DNA of 64,000 bases, from assembly GCA_032690845.1 (NCBI GenBank), contig CM064420.1, positions 10,968,501-11,032,500 on the forward strand. The letters run 5' to 3'. The DNA is from Eleusine coracana subsp. coracana (taxonomy: Eukaryota > Streptophyta > Magnoliopsida > Poales > Poaceae). Numbering within the stretch: position 1 is the first letter of the stretch; each line of letters begins with the position of its first letter. The notes beneath the pieces are model-generated. The model was not told the DNA's origin, did not search any database, and saw nothing but the letters and a program-made list of their open reading frames with translations. Below are positions 11,791 to 21,891 of the stretch, piece after piece. The position numbers and the translations under genes are program-made.

Positions 11791-13342
11791 TGTAGCACTT
11801 CACCTAGGAGTATTCTAGGTTATCGAATCACAGGGAACGTGTGTGTACTAATCTTCGAAGCTAGTTCATCCAAGGACAACAAGAATATGGTAGGAAAAGG
11901 GTAGAGAGGATTCCTATGGTCAAGGATCCTATAATAAGATAGGTTCGGTCTACTACTGCTTACTTCGGGCACCGGCTTACCCCTGTATCCACAGGCGACT
12001 CAGGTCAACAGCTCTATGACATACCCGAACGTGGAGGATTACTAAGGCCAGATAGGGCTGTCACCACCTACCGACTATCTCTATAAACCGTCGGGCACGC
12101 GGCAAACAAAGGTAACCTCTAGTCTAGACACCACGTCTACACTATCAATTACTATCCTAGTCTCGGATCCACGCTTATAGAAGACTAAGATACTCTAACT
12201 AAATAGAGCAATGATCCCGTAAGAAATAAATAAAGAACCTACTTAAATAGGAAACTTAAATACCAAAGTGGAAACACGAATACTTACTTAAAAAGGAAAG
12301 CATCCCTCGAGGTACAAGCGTGGGGAAGATCGCCGACAAGCCCAGAGCTTCCCCTCCCTATTTTCCAAGCACTTTGGCAGTGCTAAAGCCTTGTGAAGTG
12401 GAACTCTAAACTCTTCTTGTGTTGTCTCTTCTTTATGCCGAATTCCCCCTCTATTTATAGGTGGTGAGGGCTTGGCGGGTACTTCAAGGTGGAGGAGAGT
12501 TGGTGGGCAAAAATTCCCCCGTCGGGCGGCGGTATTGGCCGAGCGGCCGCATATGTCGGGCGGCGTGGCAGGCCGGGCGACAGGGAGCACCGGGCGGCCC
12601 TTAGATTTGGTCGGTTTCCAACCGCCTTCCCTCGGACGGTTCAGATTTGGTCCGGATGACGGTTGTTGGGTCGGTTCCCGATCGCCTTATCCACTTGGCA
12701 TCGGTTGGCATAATGGGCCGAGTGGGCTGGACACCCCAGGAGGAAAATCCCAGGCTGGGCGGTGGCCTAGGCCGGGCGGCGTCCCCCTTTTGGGTGCTGA
12801 CCCCCTCTGGGTCATATTTTCACTTGTTCATGTTGTGCCATGTGGATGCCTCCTTTACTTCTCCACTTTTTACCCTGCTTAGTCCGGGAATGGAAAATGG
12901 CCTTATCTTAGAGTGTTTTGCAGGGTCGACCGGGTCAGATGATCGGCCGGGAGATGATCCCGTCTGATTGGTCGGGTGGTCGTCCGACCGGTCGATTAGG
13001 CTTCCGGCCTTCATCCAGGTGATCACCTTGATCACCCATCCTGGTGATGATCCGGGTGACAGATTACCCTGCCAGTCTTAGATCCGTCGGAAAGATAAGG
13101 GTTGGGTGCTGATTTTGGTCTCAGACGACCCTGTTGACCGGCTGTTTTAAGGCAGGATCGGCCGACGTGACATTTCTTCATGTTTTTACATAATTTTGGC
13201 TCTCTTATGCCTGCGAACACATATTTCACGAAAACTCGTGGAACGTGTTAATAGTAAACTACCTCACCTATGTTGTTTGTTCCTTTTATGTTATTTATGC
13301 CAGAATTTAATGGTTAGATTTAGCGTTTAAGGACCGTCAACA
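11791..13342. repeat. Solo-LTR-like block, 1552 bp
   Basis: A block bounded by TGTAGCACTT at 11791 and CCGTCAACA at 13342 interrupts array copy 2. TG..CA ends, length and a GC-rich middle (12470-12800) suit a solo LTR. The bases outside it (AGAAAT left, CAGAC right) are not a duplication. Compared with the other array copies, about 318 bp of the unit is missing at the site. It is therefore either an insertion with a target deletion or a product of recombination between two insertions. No convincing gene is inside. Confidence 0.6.
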
Positions 13343-13801
13343 CAGACATCTAAATTGGTTACCATGACATCATCCTTTGTCCGATATTGTAGTGATAGAT
13401 ATCAATATTGGACATTGGTGATGTGATCAGGCATCCGATAACAGAGTGTAGCTCACACAACAATATCGACGCTCTCGCTGATGTCATAGTTGTCCGATAC
13501 TGTTACGTGCACCTCTATTGCATCTCGACCCGCAAACATCAACAATTGCGTAATGCAATAGCGTATGTATATGTGTCTACTATTATAGTGAGAAATGAAG
13601 GGCTATTAAAAGCTTTTTTTGTAGTAGTGTTGGATGTTCAACATCAGATTTTATGATCATGTCAGCTCTACTCGGCTGATTGTTCCGATACTCGACTGCT
13701 CGATGACTTGATGACTCGGCAAGTTGACTAATCACTCGGCAAGCAGTTCGCTCGGAAGCTCGTTTTTTACTCGTCAACTATGTAAGAGCTAAGTTGTTCT
13801 T

Positions 13802-14174
13802 TTATACCTTATTATTTATATTTGGATCTGAGGTGCTTCTATGTATTTGCATGCATCTCACCCGCTCGGTGTCCACTTCTACTCCTATCTCCAGCTCAAC
13901 GTTGCCTTGTGCATTTGCTTGTGTGTTCACCGTGTTGGGTCCAAATACTGTAGTTAGTAATGAATTTATTTTCCAACAAATGCTCACGAATGGTCTCAGG
14001 GTTGTCAAACATATATTTGTTCTTGCATCTACTACAAGGACAATATATATACTTTGTAAGCTGACTTAAGGCGTGCTTCTTGCCCACTTCAACAAATGCA
14101 GTAACTTTTTGAAAATAAATAACTGCATTTCCTCCCGCACCATTGTACATCCAAGAACAATCATCCATCTTCAA
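13802..14174 (-). pseudogene. Transposase-associated domain, array copy 3
   Basis: Third copy of the PF13963-like exon and the best-preserved one. One frame of 92 codons (14174-13896) includes 'MDDCSWMYNGAGG', 'YCPCSRCKNKYMFDNPET' and 'HLLENKFI'. A one-base insertion near 13925 (GTGTGTTCACC where other copies have GTGTTTCACC) shifts the end. It has no downstream TNP2 core. Confidence 0.8.
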
Positions 14175-15372
14175 TACTATAGAAATAGAAATAATAGGAT
14201 AAATGATTATTATGCAGATTAAAAATATAAAAATTAAATAATAATTTAACTATTTCACTCAATACAAAACTATATGAAATGGTGCAACATTAATTGCAAT
14301 ATTAAAATTAATTTCATTCTAGATATAAAACTACATAAGAAAGTTTATATAAAACTAGATCTTTCTATTTCTCTCTCCTCCTACATGGTGTAGATCCAAA
14401 ACTAGATATGTCAAATTTTACTAGATAAATTCTTAAATAAATCTATAACACATATGGAGGGTAAGAAAAATAAGATGAGATCTATTTTAGAACAACTAAA
14501 TATATTTTTATTATGATAGTTTAAGCTAAAGATGATTGAAGCCCTAGAAATTGTTCATACAAAGAAAAGGCAATCAAAGCAACATTTAAACATAAAAAAA
14601 TACAAGGGATGACATGGATTTACCTTCTAGAACAAATTTCTTGAAAAACAATGAAACAAAACCTCTCCCCCTCATTTTTTCGATTTCGCCGCCGTTGTAC
14701 GTATGCACTATGCAAAACTGGTTCAAACAGAGCGTCCGCAAGAGGACGAAGATTTATAGACGGAACATTAATATCAGACAGGATGATATCAGTGCTTGTA
14801 ACGATATTGTATTGGAATACATCAATATCGGATGGCATGACATCATCATCCACCGATATTGCTATTGCACACATCAAAATCGGTTACCATGACGTCATCC
14901 ATCATTCGATATTGTAGTGATAGATATCAATATCGGACATTGGTGATGTCATCAGGCATCCGATAATAGAGTGTAGCCCACAAAACAATATCGACGCTCT
15001 CGCTGATGTCATAGTTGTCTGATATTGTTACGTGCACTACTATAACATCTCGACTTAGAAACATCAGCAATTGCATAATGCAATAGCATCTGTTTATGTG
15101 TCCGCTATTATAGTAAAAAACGAAGGGCTATTAAAAGGCCCTATTTGTAGTAGTGTTGGATGTGCAACATCAGATTTTATGATCATGTCAGCTCTACTTG
15201 GCTGATGGTTCCGATACTCGACTGCTCAATGACTTGATGACTCGACAAGTTGACTAATCACTCGACGGGCGGTTCGCTCGGGGACTCATTTTTGACTCAT
15301 CAACTATTCAAAAGCTAAGTTGTTCTTTTATATCTTATTGTTTATATATCGATTTTAGGTGCTTTTATGTAT

Positions 15373-15692
15373 TTGCATGCATCTCACCCGCTCTGCGTCC
15401 ACTTATGCTCCTATCTTCCGCTCAACGTTGCCTTGTGCATTTTCTTGTGTTTCACCGTGTTGGGTCCAAATAATGTAGTTAGCAATGAATTTATTTTCCA
15501 ACTAATGCTCACAAATGGTCTCAGGGTTATCAAACATATATTTGTTCTTGCATCTACTACAAGGTCAATATATATACTTTGTATGCTGACTTAAGGCGTG
15601 CATCTTGGCCACTTCAACAAATGCAGTAACTTTTTGAAAATAGATAACTGCATGTCCTCCCGCACCATTGTATATCCAAGAACAATCTTCCA
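15373..15692 (-). pseudogene. Transposase-associated domain, array copy 4
   Basis: Fourth copy of the exon. In the 'YCPCSRC' metal-binding-like motif the first cysteine codon has become TGA (15565-15567, plus-strand GGTCAATA where the others have GGACAATA). Part of the 'HLLENK' segment is also altered. Confidence 0.75.
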
Positions 15693-16336
15693 TCTTCAAT
15701 ACTATAGAAAAAGAAATAATAGGATAAATGATTATTATGCAGATTAAAAATATAAAAATTAAATAATAATTTAACTATGTCACTCAATAAAACACTATAT
15801 GAAATGGTGCAACATTAATTACAATATTAAAATTAATTTCATTCTAGATATAAAACTACATATGAAAGTTTATATAAAACTAGATCTTTCTACTTCTCTC
15901 CCCTCCTACATGGCGTAGATCCAAAACTAGATATATCAAATTGTACTAGATAAATTCTTAAATAAATCTATAACAAGTATGGAGGTAAGCAAAATAGGAT
16001 GAGCTCTATTTTAGAACAACTAAATATGATTTTATTATGATTGTCTAAGCTAAAGATGATTGAAGCCCCAGAAATTGTTCATACAAAGAAAAGACAATGA
16101 AAACAATATTTAAACATCAAAAAATACAAGGGATGACATGGATTTACCTTCTAGAACAAATGTTTTGAAAAAAATGAAACAGAACCTCCCCTACCCCCCC
16201 CCCCCCCCCTTCATTTTTTTTTATTTCACCACTGTCGTATGGACGCACTGTCCGAAACTGGTTCGAACAGAGCGTCCGACACTGGGAAGGGGACGAAGAT
16301 TTATAGACGGAACATTAATATCAGACAGGATGATAT

Positions 16337-16827
16337 ATTTATTGAAGATTCTTCAAGATTTAGCTCAATCATATACATGATGAAGTACTAATCAATCAAT
16401 TGAAGATCAACCATTCATTTGCAAAGCTCTCGGGGGCTACTATGGATACTATGTACCCGGGATACCTCAGGAGATAATACTTGATATACAAGAAAGAAGA
16501 TATAAGTAAGGTTAGAGATAGAGTCCTACTCGGACATCATATTATAACCGACTAGAAACATACCGTGTAACCCTGCCTCGGATATATAAGGCGGGGCAGG
16601 GGCTCTCTCATAAATCACTCCACCTATCGAGAATTAGATCTAGAAACAATCAATACAATACACCACAAAATACATGACGCAAGGTTGTTATCCTCCGGGA
16701 GGTCCGAACCTATCTAAATCTTATGTCTTATGTGTCCATCAACTCTCGGTCTCGCGCATGCCTACATCGATAAATATAGGTCATGAATCATCTATCCTAT
16801 GACCTACTGCTCGATATACTATCGACA
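16337..16827 (+). mobile_element. Tat-like gypsy 3' fragment (3' UTR, PPT and LTR)
   Basis: A plus-strand fragment with about 90 bp of 3' UTR, a polypurine tract CTCGGGGGCTACTA (16429-16442), and an LTR from TGGATACTA (16443) to ATCGACA (16827), 385 bp. The LTR has a promoter-like GATATATAAGGCGGGG (16583-16598). The same tract and LTR-start style occur at 36411-36425 on the opposite strand. The rest of the element is missing, and the fragment cuts array copy 4. Confidence 0.65.
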
Positions 16828-17259
16828 AAAAAGAGCTAGGTTGGAGGATCTGTCGGATAGGATAAAACTAAACACATGATCAGATGGTGGATAATTTGTA
16901 GCTGATGTGGCTCATTGTGAAAGCAGTGAAATAGTCTTAATGAATTGCACTTTTAAAAGATTTGTAGTTGCGAGCAATTTAACAACAAATAGATAATGGA
17001 ACATTGTTTCCAGTTCAAAAAGAAACATAAAGATAAAAGAAAACATGGCTTCATTGCCAAACCCGACTGAGATTACCCCAACGAACAACGGCGAGAAAGT
17101 GAAACCGGACCGGACTCCACCACGTACTTCAATTCCGACCCACAATCTGTTTCGGCTTTCCTCTTCTAAAATAAAAGTCGGTGCCTTGTCTTTGTTTTCT
17201 TAATCTCTTTTATTTGTTGGACAGATCCCTTCTCTAGTTCTCTTCGAACCCACGCAACC
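16828..17259. promoter_or_regulatory. Upstream region of DUF1618 gene
   Basis: About 430 bp between the Tat LTR and the start codon at 17260. An AT-rich AAAATAAAAG word lies at 17167-17176, about 85 bp before the ATG, and is the only weak TATA candidate I see. The short upstream space means that any more distal promoter elements would lie in or beyond the LTR. Confidence 0.3.
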
Positions 17260-18801
17260 ATGGAATATACGGCAGTCGATCGGCGTCCAAATCCTAGCGA
17301 ATTATTGCTAGATCGTTCCATGGTGCGCCTCATAGACGAGATAGCCGAGGAAATTGAAAGATCGGGTTTACCGTCCCTGTGCGAAACCATGGACGTGGTT
17401 CTCAACGGTATTCCTTCAGAGTGCCTCAGCCAAGACGACGCCGAGCAACAAGTAATGGAAACGGAGTTTCTGCGCTACCGGGCAGAGGTCCAAGAGCCAG
17501 CGGCGGCAATCGTTCGCGAACGCAAGGCTTCCCGCCCGAGCGCGGTGAAGAAAGTCGAAGTGGCCTGCTTGAGCGACGACGACGACGCCGCCTTCTACCG
17601 GGAGGCACTGGACGGCATCGAACCGGAGCTTGAGATCGTCGGCGTCGCACCCTCCGTGGGCTCCCTGACACTCCGTATGTCTTGGGCACCGGACTTCACC
17701 TTGCGCAGCTACCCAACTACCGGCTTCATCTCGAGCGTTACACACGACATCATGGTCCTCTACGTCGGCCCGCCGGGTGGTCGTCCCTGCGACACCTCCG
17801 CCCCATGGTTTTATCTGGTCTACGATTACTGGGCCAACGCGATCTCTGTGATCCCGCGCCTGCCATCCCGTTCCGTCCACAGGTTTTCCCACGGCATCAT
17901 CGGGAAGGCGGGGGTCGCCGTCCTGCTCCACCGTTGGACGCCAAGGGACTACGTGCTCGTGGAGCTCCTCCTCTGCCAAGAGACCGGCCTCGGCCTCACC
18001 TCGAACAAGGCCGACCTGTTCCTGTGGCGGTCGTCCGGCGCCGGCCGGTGGATTCAGAAGAACGTGACGGTTCCTCTCCCGCCGTCAAAGCCAGATGACG
18101 ATGAGGAAGACTCGTCGTCGGGACGCACCTACGACTTCTGTGCTGACGCCGTGCTCGCGGCCGGACAGCGCCGCCTCTGCTGGGTCGATCTTCTCCAAGG
18201 TATCTTGGTCTGCGACGACGTGTTGGACGACAACGCGTGTCCTCCGTTCCGCTTCGTCCCGCTGCCCGAGGGGTATTCCGTCGTCACTGACGCACCACTA
18301 CGGGGGATACCGGAGGAGCACCGGTCGGCGTGCTGCGTCGAGGACGTTGTTCCTGGTGAAGGAGGAGGGACGATGCTCAAGTTTGTCACCATGGACTGCT
18401 GCTCGTTGGGCACCATCAGTAGCTGCAGTGGCGTCACCCTCACCACGTGGAGCCTGTCGCTCGCTGAGCGATCATCATCGCAATGGGTGAAAGGCCCTAG
18501 CGTCAGCCTCGAACAGATCTTGGACGACAATCCCACTTACGCCGAATATAAGGCTCTGCTACCACTCAAGCCTATCCTTAGCGTGGTTCATGATGACGTT
18601 GTTTACCTCTCCTTCGCTCGCTTAATAACGCCGCCTGTGGATGTTCAGCTTGACTACATGGATACTCCAGCGAAAGAATGTGTGGCTACGCTTACCATCG
18701 ACCTAAGGCGTCGGACGGTGTTGTCTGCGCTCCAGTCAAGCAGAGCTGGCGCTCAGCTATTCCCAACCCTAGTGCCTTCGTTCACTAGTGATGAGCAGTA
18801 G
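17260..18801 (+). CDS. DUF1618 domain protein (intact)
   Basis: An intact single-exon gene of 513 codons. The ATG sits in a strong plant context (AACCATGG). The N-terminus (residues 1-130) is acidic and variable. Then comes a beta-rich region with 'PWFYLVYDYWANAISVIPRLP' (about 183-203) and the signature block 'RRLCWVDLLQGILVCDDVL' (about 306-324) followed by 'FRFVPLPEG' (about 331-339), which is the DUF1618 (PF07762) hallmark. The C-terminal part (about 370-500) has 'TTWSLSL' and 'LKPILSVVHDDVVYLSF'. DUF1618 proteins are very numerous in grasses, and their biochemical role is not established. The gene is GC-rich, unlike its surroundings. AT-rich polyadenylation-like words follow at 18817-18835. 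It is the only gene here with no lesion. Confidence 0.9.
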   Translation: MEYTAVDRRPNPSELLLDRSMVRLIDEIAEEIERSGLPSLCETMDVVLNGIPSECLSQDDAEQQVMETEFLRYRAEVQEPAAAIVRERKASRPSAVKKVEVACLSDDDDAAFYREALDGIEPELEIVGVAPSVGSLTLRMSWAPDFTLRSYPTTGFISSVTHDIMVLYVGPPGGRPCDTSAPWFYLVYDYWANAISVIPRLPSRSVHRFSHGIIGKAGVAVLLHRWTPRDYVLVELLLCQETGLGLTSNKADLFLWRSSGAGRWIQKNVTVPLPPSKPDDDEEDSSSGRTYDFCADAVLAAGQRRLCWVDLLQGILVCDDVLDDNACPPFRFVPLPEGYSVVTDAPLRGIPEEHRSACCVEDVVPGEGGGTMLKFVTMDCCSLGTISSCSGVTLTTWSLSLAERSSSQWVKGPSVSLEQILDDNPTYAEYKALLPLKPILSVVHDDVVYLSFARLITPPVDVQLDYMDTPAKECVATLTIDLRRRTVLSALQSSRAGAQLFPTLVPSFTSDEQ

Positions 18802-19029
18802 TCACCTCCACAGCTTGTAATAATATTTTATTAATAGTTGGATTATTAGTTTTGAGTTATTAGTGATGGGTGATGACTTCTTGTTACGCTACTATGCGCC
18901 GACTAGTTACATCCAAAAGTTTTAGCTGATGATAAAGGATGAATGAATAATATACTTATGCAATAATACTCCCTCTCGCGTGCAGCTCTATCAGGGATGA
19001 ATATTAGTGACACAACATAATTATCCTCT
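18802..19029. other. 3' flank of DUF1618 gene
   Basis: This stretch holds the likely 3' UTR. A phrase at 18889-18945 (CTACTATGCGCCGACTAGTT, then CAAAAG..., then AAAGGATGAA) recurs in diverged form at 20321-20377, flanking the LTR fragment between them. Confidence 0.45.
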
Positions 19030-20165
19030 GGAAATACAAGCATTCAGACCCCGCTAGTGGGCCTAGGAGAGTCACGGGTTGTTCGACCCTCATAAGTGAC
19101 CCTGAGACACTCGCTTCGCCCCTCGCTCGGCCCCTACGAATGGGTCAAACGTGCCTCGCTCCGCTCGACCCCCACTAAAGGGTTCGAATGGAGTCCGCCT
19201 CGCTCGACCCCATGGCTGGGGTTGAGAGTGCAAAGGATAAGAATGCCCCCTCCGCGCCCATAATTATGACGTGTGCACATGCGCGCACAGTACCGCTGAT
19301 GCCAGACATGACTACCAACCCCGTCAATGGTCCAAACCACTCAGACTGCATGGGACGCGGAAGCATTACGTCGCGCGGGAGTAACAGGAAGGGAAACCCT
19401 GACTTAACCACGACCAGGGACATGTACTGAATCCAGTGACGACCTGCCAAACACAAGACGACAAAGCGTCCAATGTCGCGCCAGGGGTCAACCCCCGCCT
19501 GATATGCTCGACCCAAGCATAGTGGTCAAACAATCTGCAAAGTCAACAACTACCCTCTATCGCGCCTAATATCACGACGGGCGTGTGACAACAGTGATAG
19601 GAGGTCAAATCTCCTTGTAGGTCGCCCCAGACGTCATCATTATGCAGATGGACGGGATGGCGCACGACCCATGATGCAGCCCATCCCCTGCGTGTTAAAC
19701 CAGTACGCCACACTGATGATGCCCACTACAGTGATGACGGGACTCAACCGAGCGACAAGAGTAGGTGGGCGTGCATCGACTCTTGTCAGAACGATGCTAC
19801 AGGATTCCCGAGCCTGCAAGGCTCATAACGACCGGAGACCACGCCATCGACCCGAAGCCCATGACTCCATGGACCCGGCTTGTTCTTTCCAACACTCTCT
19901 CTCTCTCTCTCAATGTAAATGGGCTCAACCCCTTAGACTGTAAAAGGGAAGGACTTCTTTTTCCTCGGGATAAGTCTTCTCCATTCCTGCCTTCACGTAG
20001 AGAAGCACACATCCACACATACTATCACACAGAGACTTGGAGCCCGCTCCTCTCTCGCCATTGTTGTACATACCCTACACAACACCTCCGCAAGTAACAA
20101 GAGCAGCCCAAACTAGACATATGGGTTCTTCTTGAACCAATATAACTCCCATGTGTCCACCTTTT
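19030..20165 (+). repeat. LTR fragment of a gypsy element
   Basis: Long LTR-like sequence without coding frames. The right part has the layout of grass gypsy LTRs: a CT microsatellite (19893-19908), 'AAAAGGGAAGGACTTC' (19942-19957), 'CACACAGAGACTTGG' (20026-20040), 'GAGCAGCCCAAACT' (20101-20114) and the end phrase 'CCCATGTGTCCACC'. No internal element sequence adjoins it. The left border is unclear. Assignment to a named family needs a repeat search. Confidence 0.55.
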
Positions 20166-20929
20166 ATAAACCATCTGAGTCTAAATATGTACAACACTCG
20201 ATAAATTTACTAGCCGGCGATCGAAAAGCTCCTTTGATGCACAAACATGAAAATATGAGCACGAAAATGTGATCACCAGAACTTTAACTCAAGACCTCTA
20301 TTTTAATACCATGTTAAGTTACTATGTACCAACCAGTTACACCCAAAATCTTAAGTTTCTAGGAAAGGATGAACAGTTCACTTGATAGTGAATTAATTTT
20401 ACCTACGATGCACTCAGTCTGCACATAATCAACAAATTTTTTTTCTGTGCGATTTGAACGAGAAAAAGTGCATTGCTTTGGGTTTACCTTGATCAAGTAA
20501 AAAATCCTTCCGTGTACGGCGTCCATACCGTTTCTGCTTTCCCATTTGCTGCCTGTGTCTTCGTGCTACATGGCCCTATGTTATTGGTGAGTCGTGCGCT
20601 ACGACGCATTCAAGCCGAGCCTTTGTCCTCGTGCTACATGCCCTATGTTATTGGTGCCGTGGTGGATGCGGCACGGCGCATTAAGCCGATGGGTGTGTGA
20701 GTCGACGGTCCTTTTCTTCCTCACCTTTAGCCGCAGGAGTTTCCTGGCCTCCCCTCTTTCTTGCCTCTTGCACTCTCTTGTGTCCATTTCTGTACGACCA
20801 GGTTCTTGCCCCCTCCGTTCCCTTCTTTCTTGTTGCATTTTGGCCTGTTGATTGCTGTTATAGCTGCGTTGTGCAGGAGACCTGTTTTGGTTCTTGACTG
20901 ATTTGGTGGTTTTTTATTTTCAGCCAGCC
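20166..20929. other. Non-coding stretch
   Basis: Contains the second copy of the phrase seen at 18889-18945 (20321-20377) and a moderately GC-rich segment (20500-20860) with frames of 75-85 codons that show no domain and overlap on both strands. CTACATG and CCCTATGTTATTGGTG each occur twice (20569-20586 and 20634-20656), a short local duplication. I see no gene. Confidence 0.45.
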
Positions 20930-21110
20930 AATATTATAGTTGTGACTGTAATATTGGACATACTGATGTGTCATCATGACTGATATTATAGTTACGGCTG
21001 CTATATCGAACATGCGACTATAGTATCGGTCTGATGACATCATATTGACCGATATTGTTAGTGAAACGACAGTATCAGTAGAATGACATCATGTTATCTA
21101 CATATATTTA
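20930..21110. repeat. Isolated CACTA-type motif block
   Basis: Within 180 bp the words CGATATTG-like (about six, both orientations) and TGACATCAT-like (about four) alternate, as in the CACTA subterminal regions of the 9.5-16.3 kb array. No CACTA terminus or transposase adjoins it. It is probably the remnant of a related element. Confidence 0.5.
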
Positions 21111-21274
21111 GAAGATGCAACCCACTGAGAGTTCTTTATTACTATTTCTCTCTTCTGTGGTGCATCCACGTCATCCCAATTATTCATACAATTGGATCCT
21201 ACCATTTTGCTTCATCTACCGATCCATTCCTTCAACTGCTAGCAACCCACTTCGCACTCTGTAATGCAACCTAA

Positions 21275-21371
21275 AACAAATTAAGTGGGTGCGGCAACAA
21301 TAACTCTTCTGTTGCTCAATAAACAAATTAAGTGGGTGCGGCAACAATAACTCTTATGTTGTTCAATAAGC
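21275..21371. repeat. Tandem duplication, about 48 bp, two copies
   Basis: AACAAATTAAGTGGGTGCGG begins near 21276 and again near 21323. Both copies run through CAACAATAACTCTT and end GTT-CTCAATAA or GTT-TTCAATAA. There are few differences, so the duplication is fairly recent. Confidence 0.85.
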
Positions 21372-21891
21372 AGTAACTCTCTTGCGTTGCTAAAAAGAAA
21401 GTAACTGTCGTTCCTTTTTGCATTCTCTTCGCTTCTATATATTTTTGCAAACATCTTCCACAGTCCAACACCTCCGCGTAGCTCCGACATCCAGCATTCC
21501 TATGTGGCTGCGTTAACATCGGTCCCTCAATGCGGCATGCATGGATCTGTTTTGCCTTCGCTGTGGTTGCGATCCTGCTTCCCTCCTTTCATTTGCACTA
21601 GTAGATAGGGCGCGCCCTTGTGCGCCATTAACAAAAAAGACATGAAGAAATTGACATCAGAGTCATTAACGTAATGAGAGTTGCAGCTGATGAACTTAGG
21701 CATAGTTTGTACAGGTAGAACATGTATAAACATAATAATTATAAGGGTTCTTACAATAACCAGGTTCTAGATAGCTATACAACTGTTTATACAAAATACA
21801 GTACCATATGTCTGGAGAAGACAATATAAGCTGCATAGGTACATACATATACATATACGATTCTATTATATCCTGATGACAGAGCATGCTA

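Larger units (their letters stand above)
9538..16336. repeat. Tandem array of CACTA-end units, about 1.53 kb each
   Basis: Four head-to-tail copies begin at about 9538, 11098, 13858 and 15384. Anchors confirm the period. GTAGTAGTG ends at 10869, 13629 and 15155. GAAGCCC falls at 10242, 11777, 14538 and 16062. The steps are 1524-1535 bp, except across copy 2, where a 1552-bp block replaces 318 bp. Each unit holds the transposase-associated exon (minus strand), an AT-rich segment, the subterminal motif region, the CACTA terminus and then 228 bp of flank. Copy 1 is continuous with the long transposon. Copy 4 stops at 16336 in mid-unit. The flank between units contains repeated CTCGGC/CTCGAC words. 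Confidence 0.85.

Noticed and set aside
12472..12967. Frames of 106 and 136 codons in GC-rich sequence
   Set aside because: They overlap in different frames inside a solo-LTR-like block, with no domain recognised.
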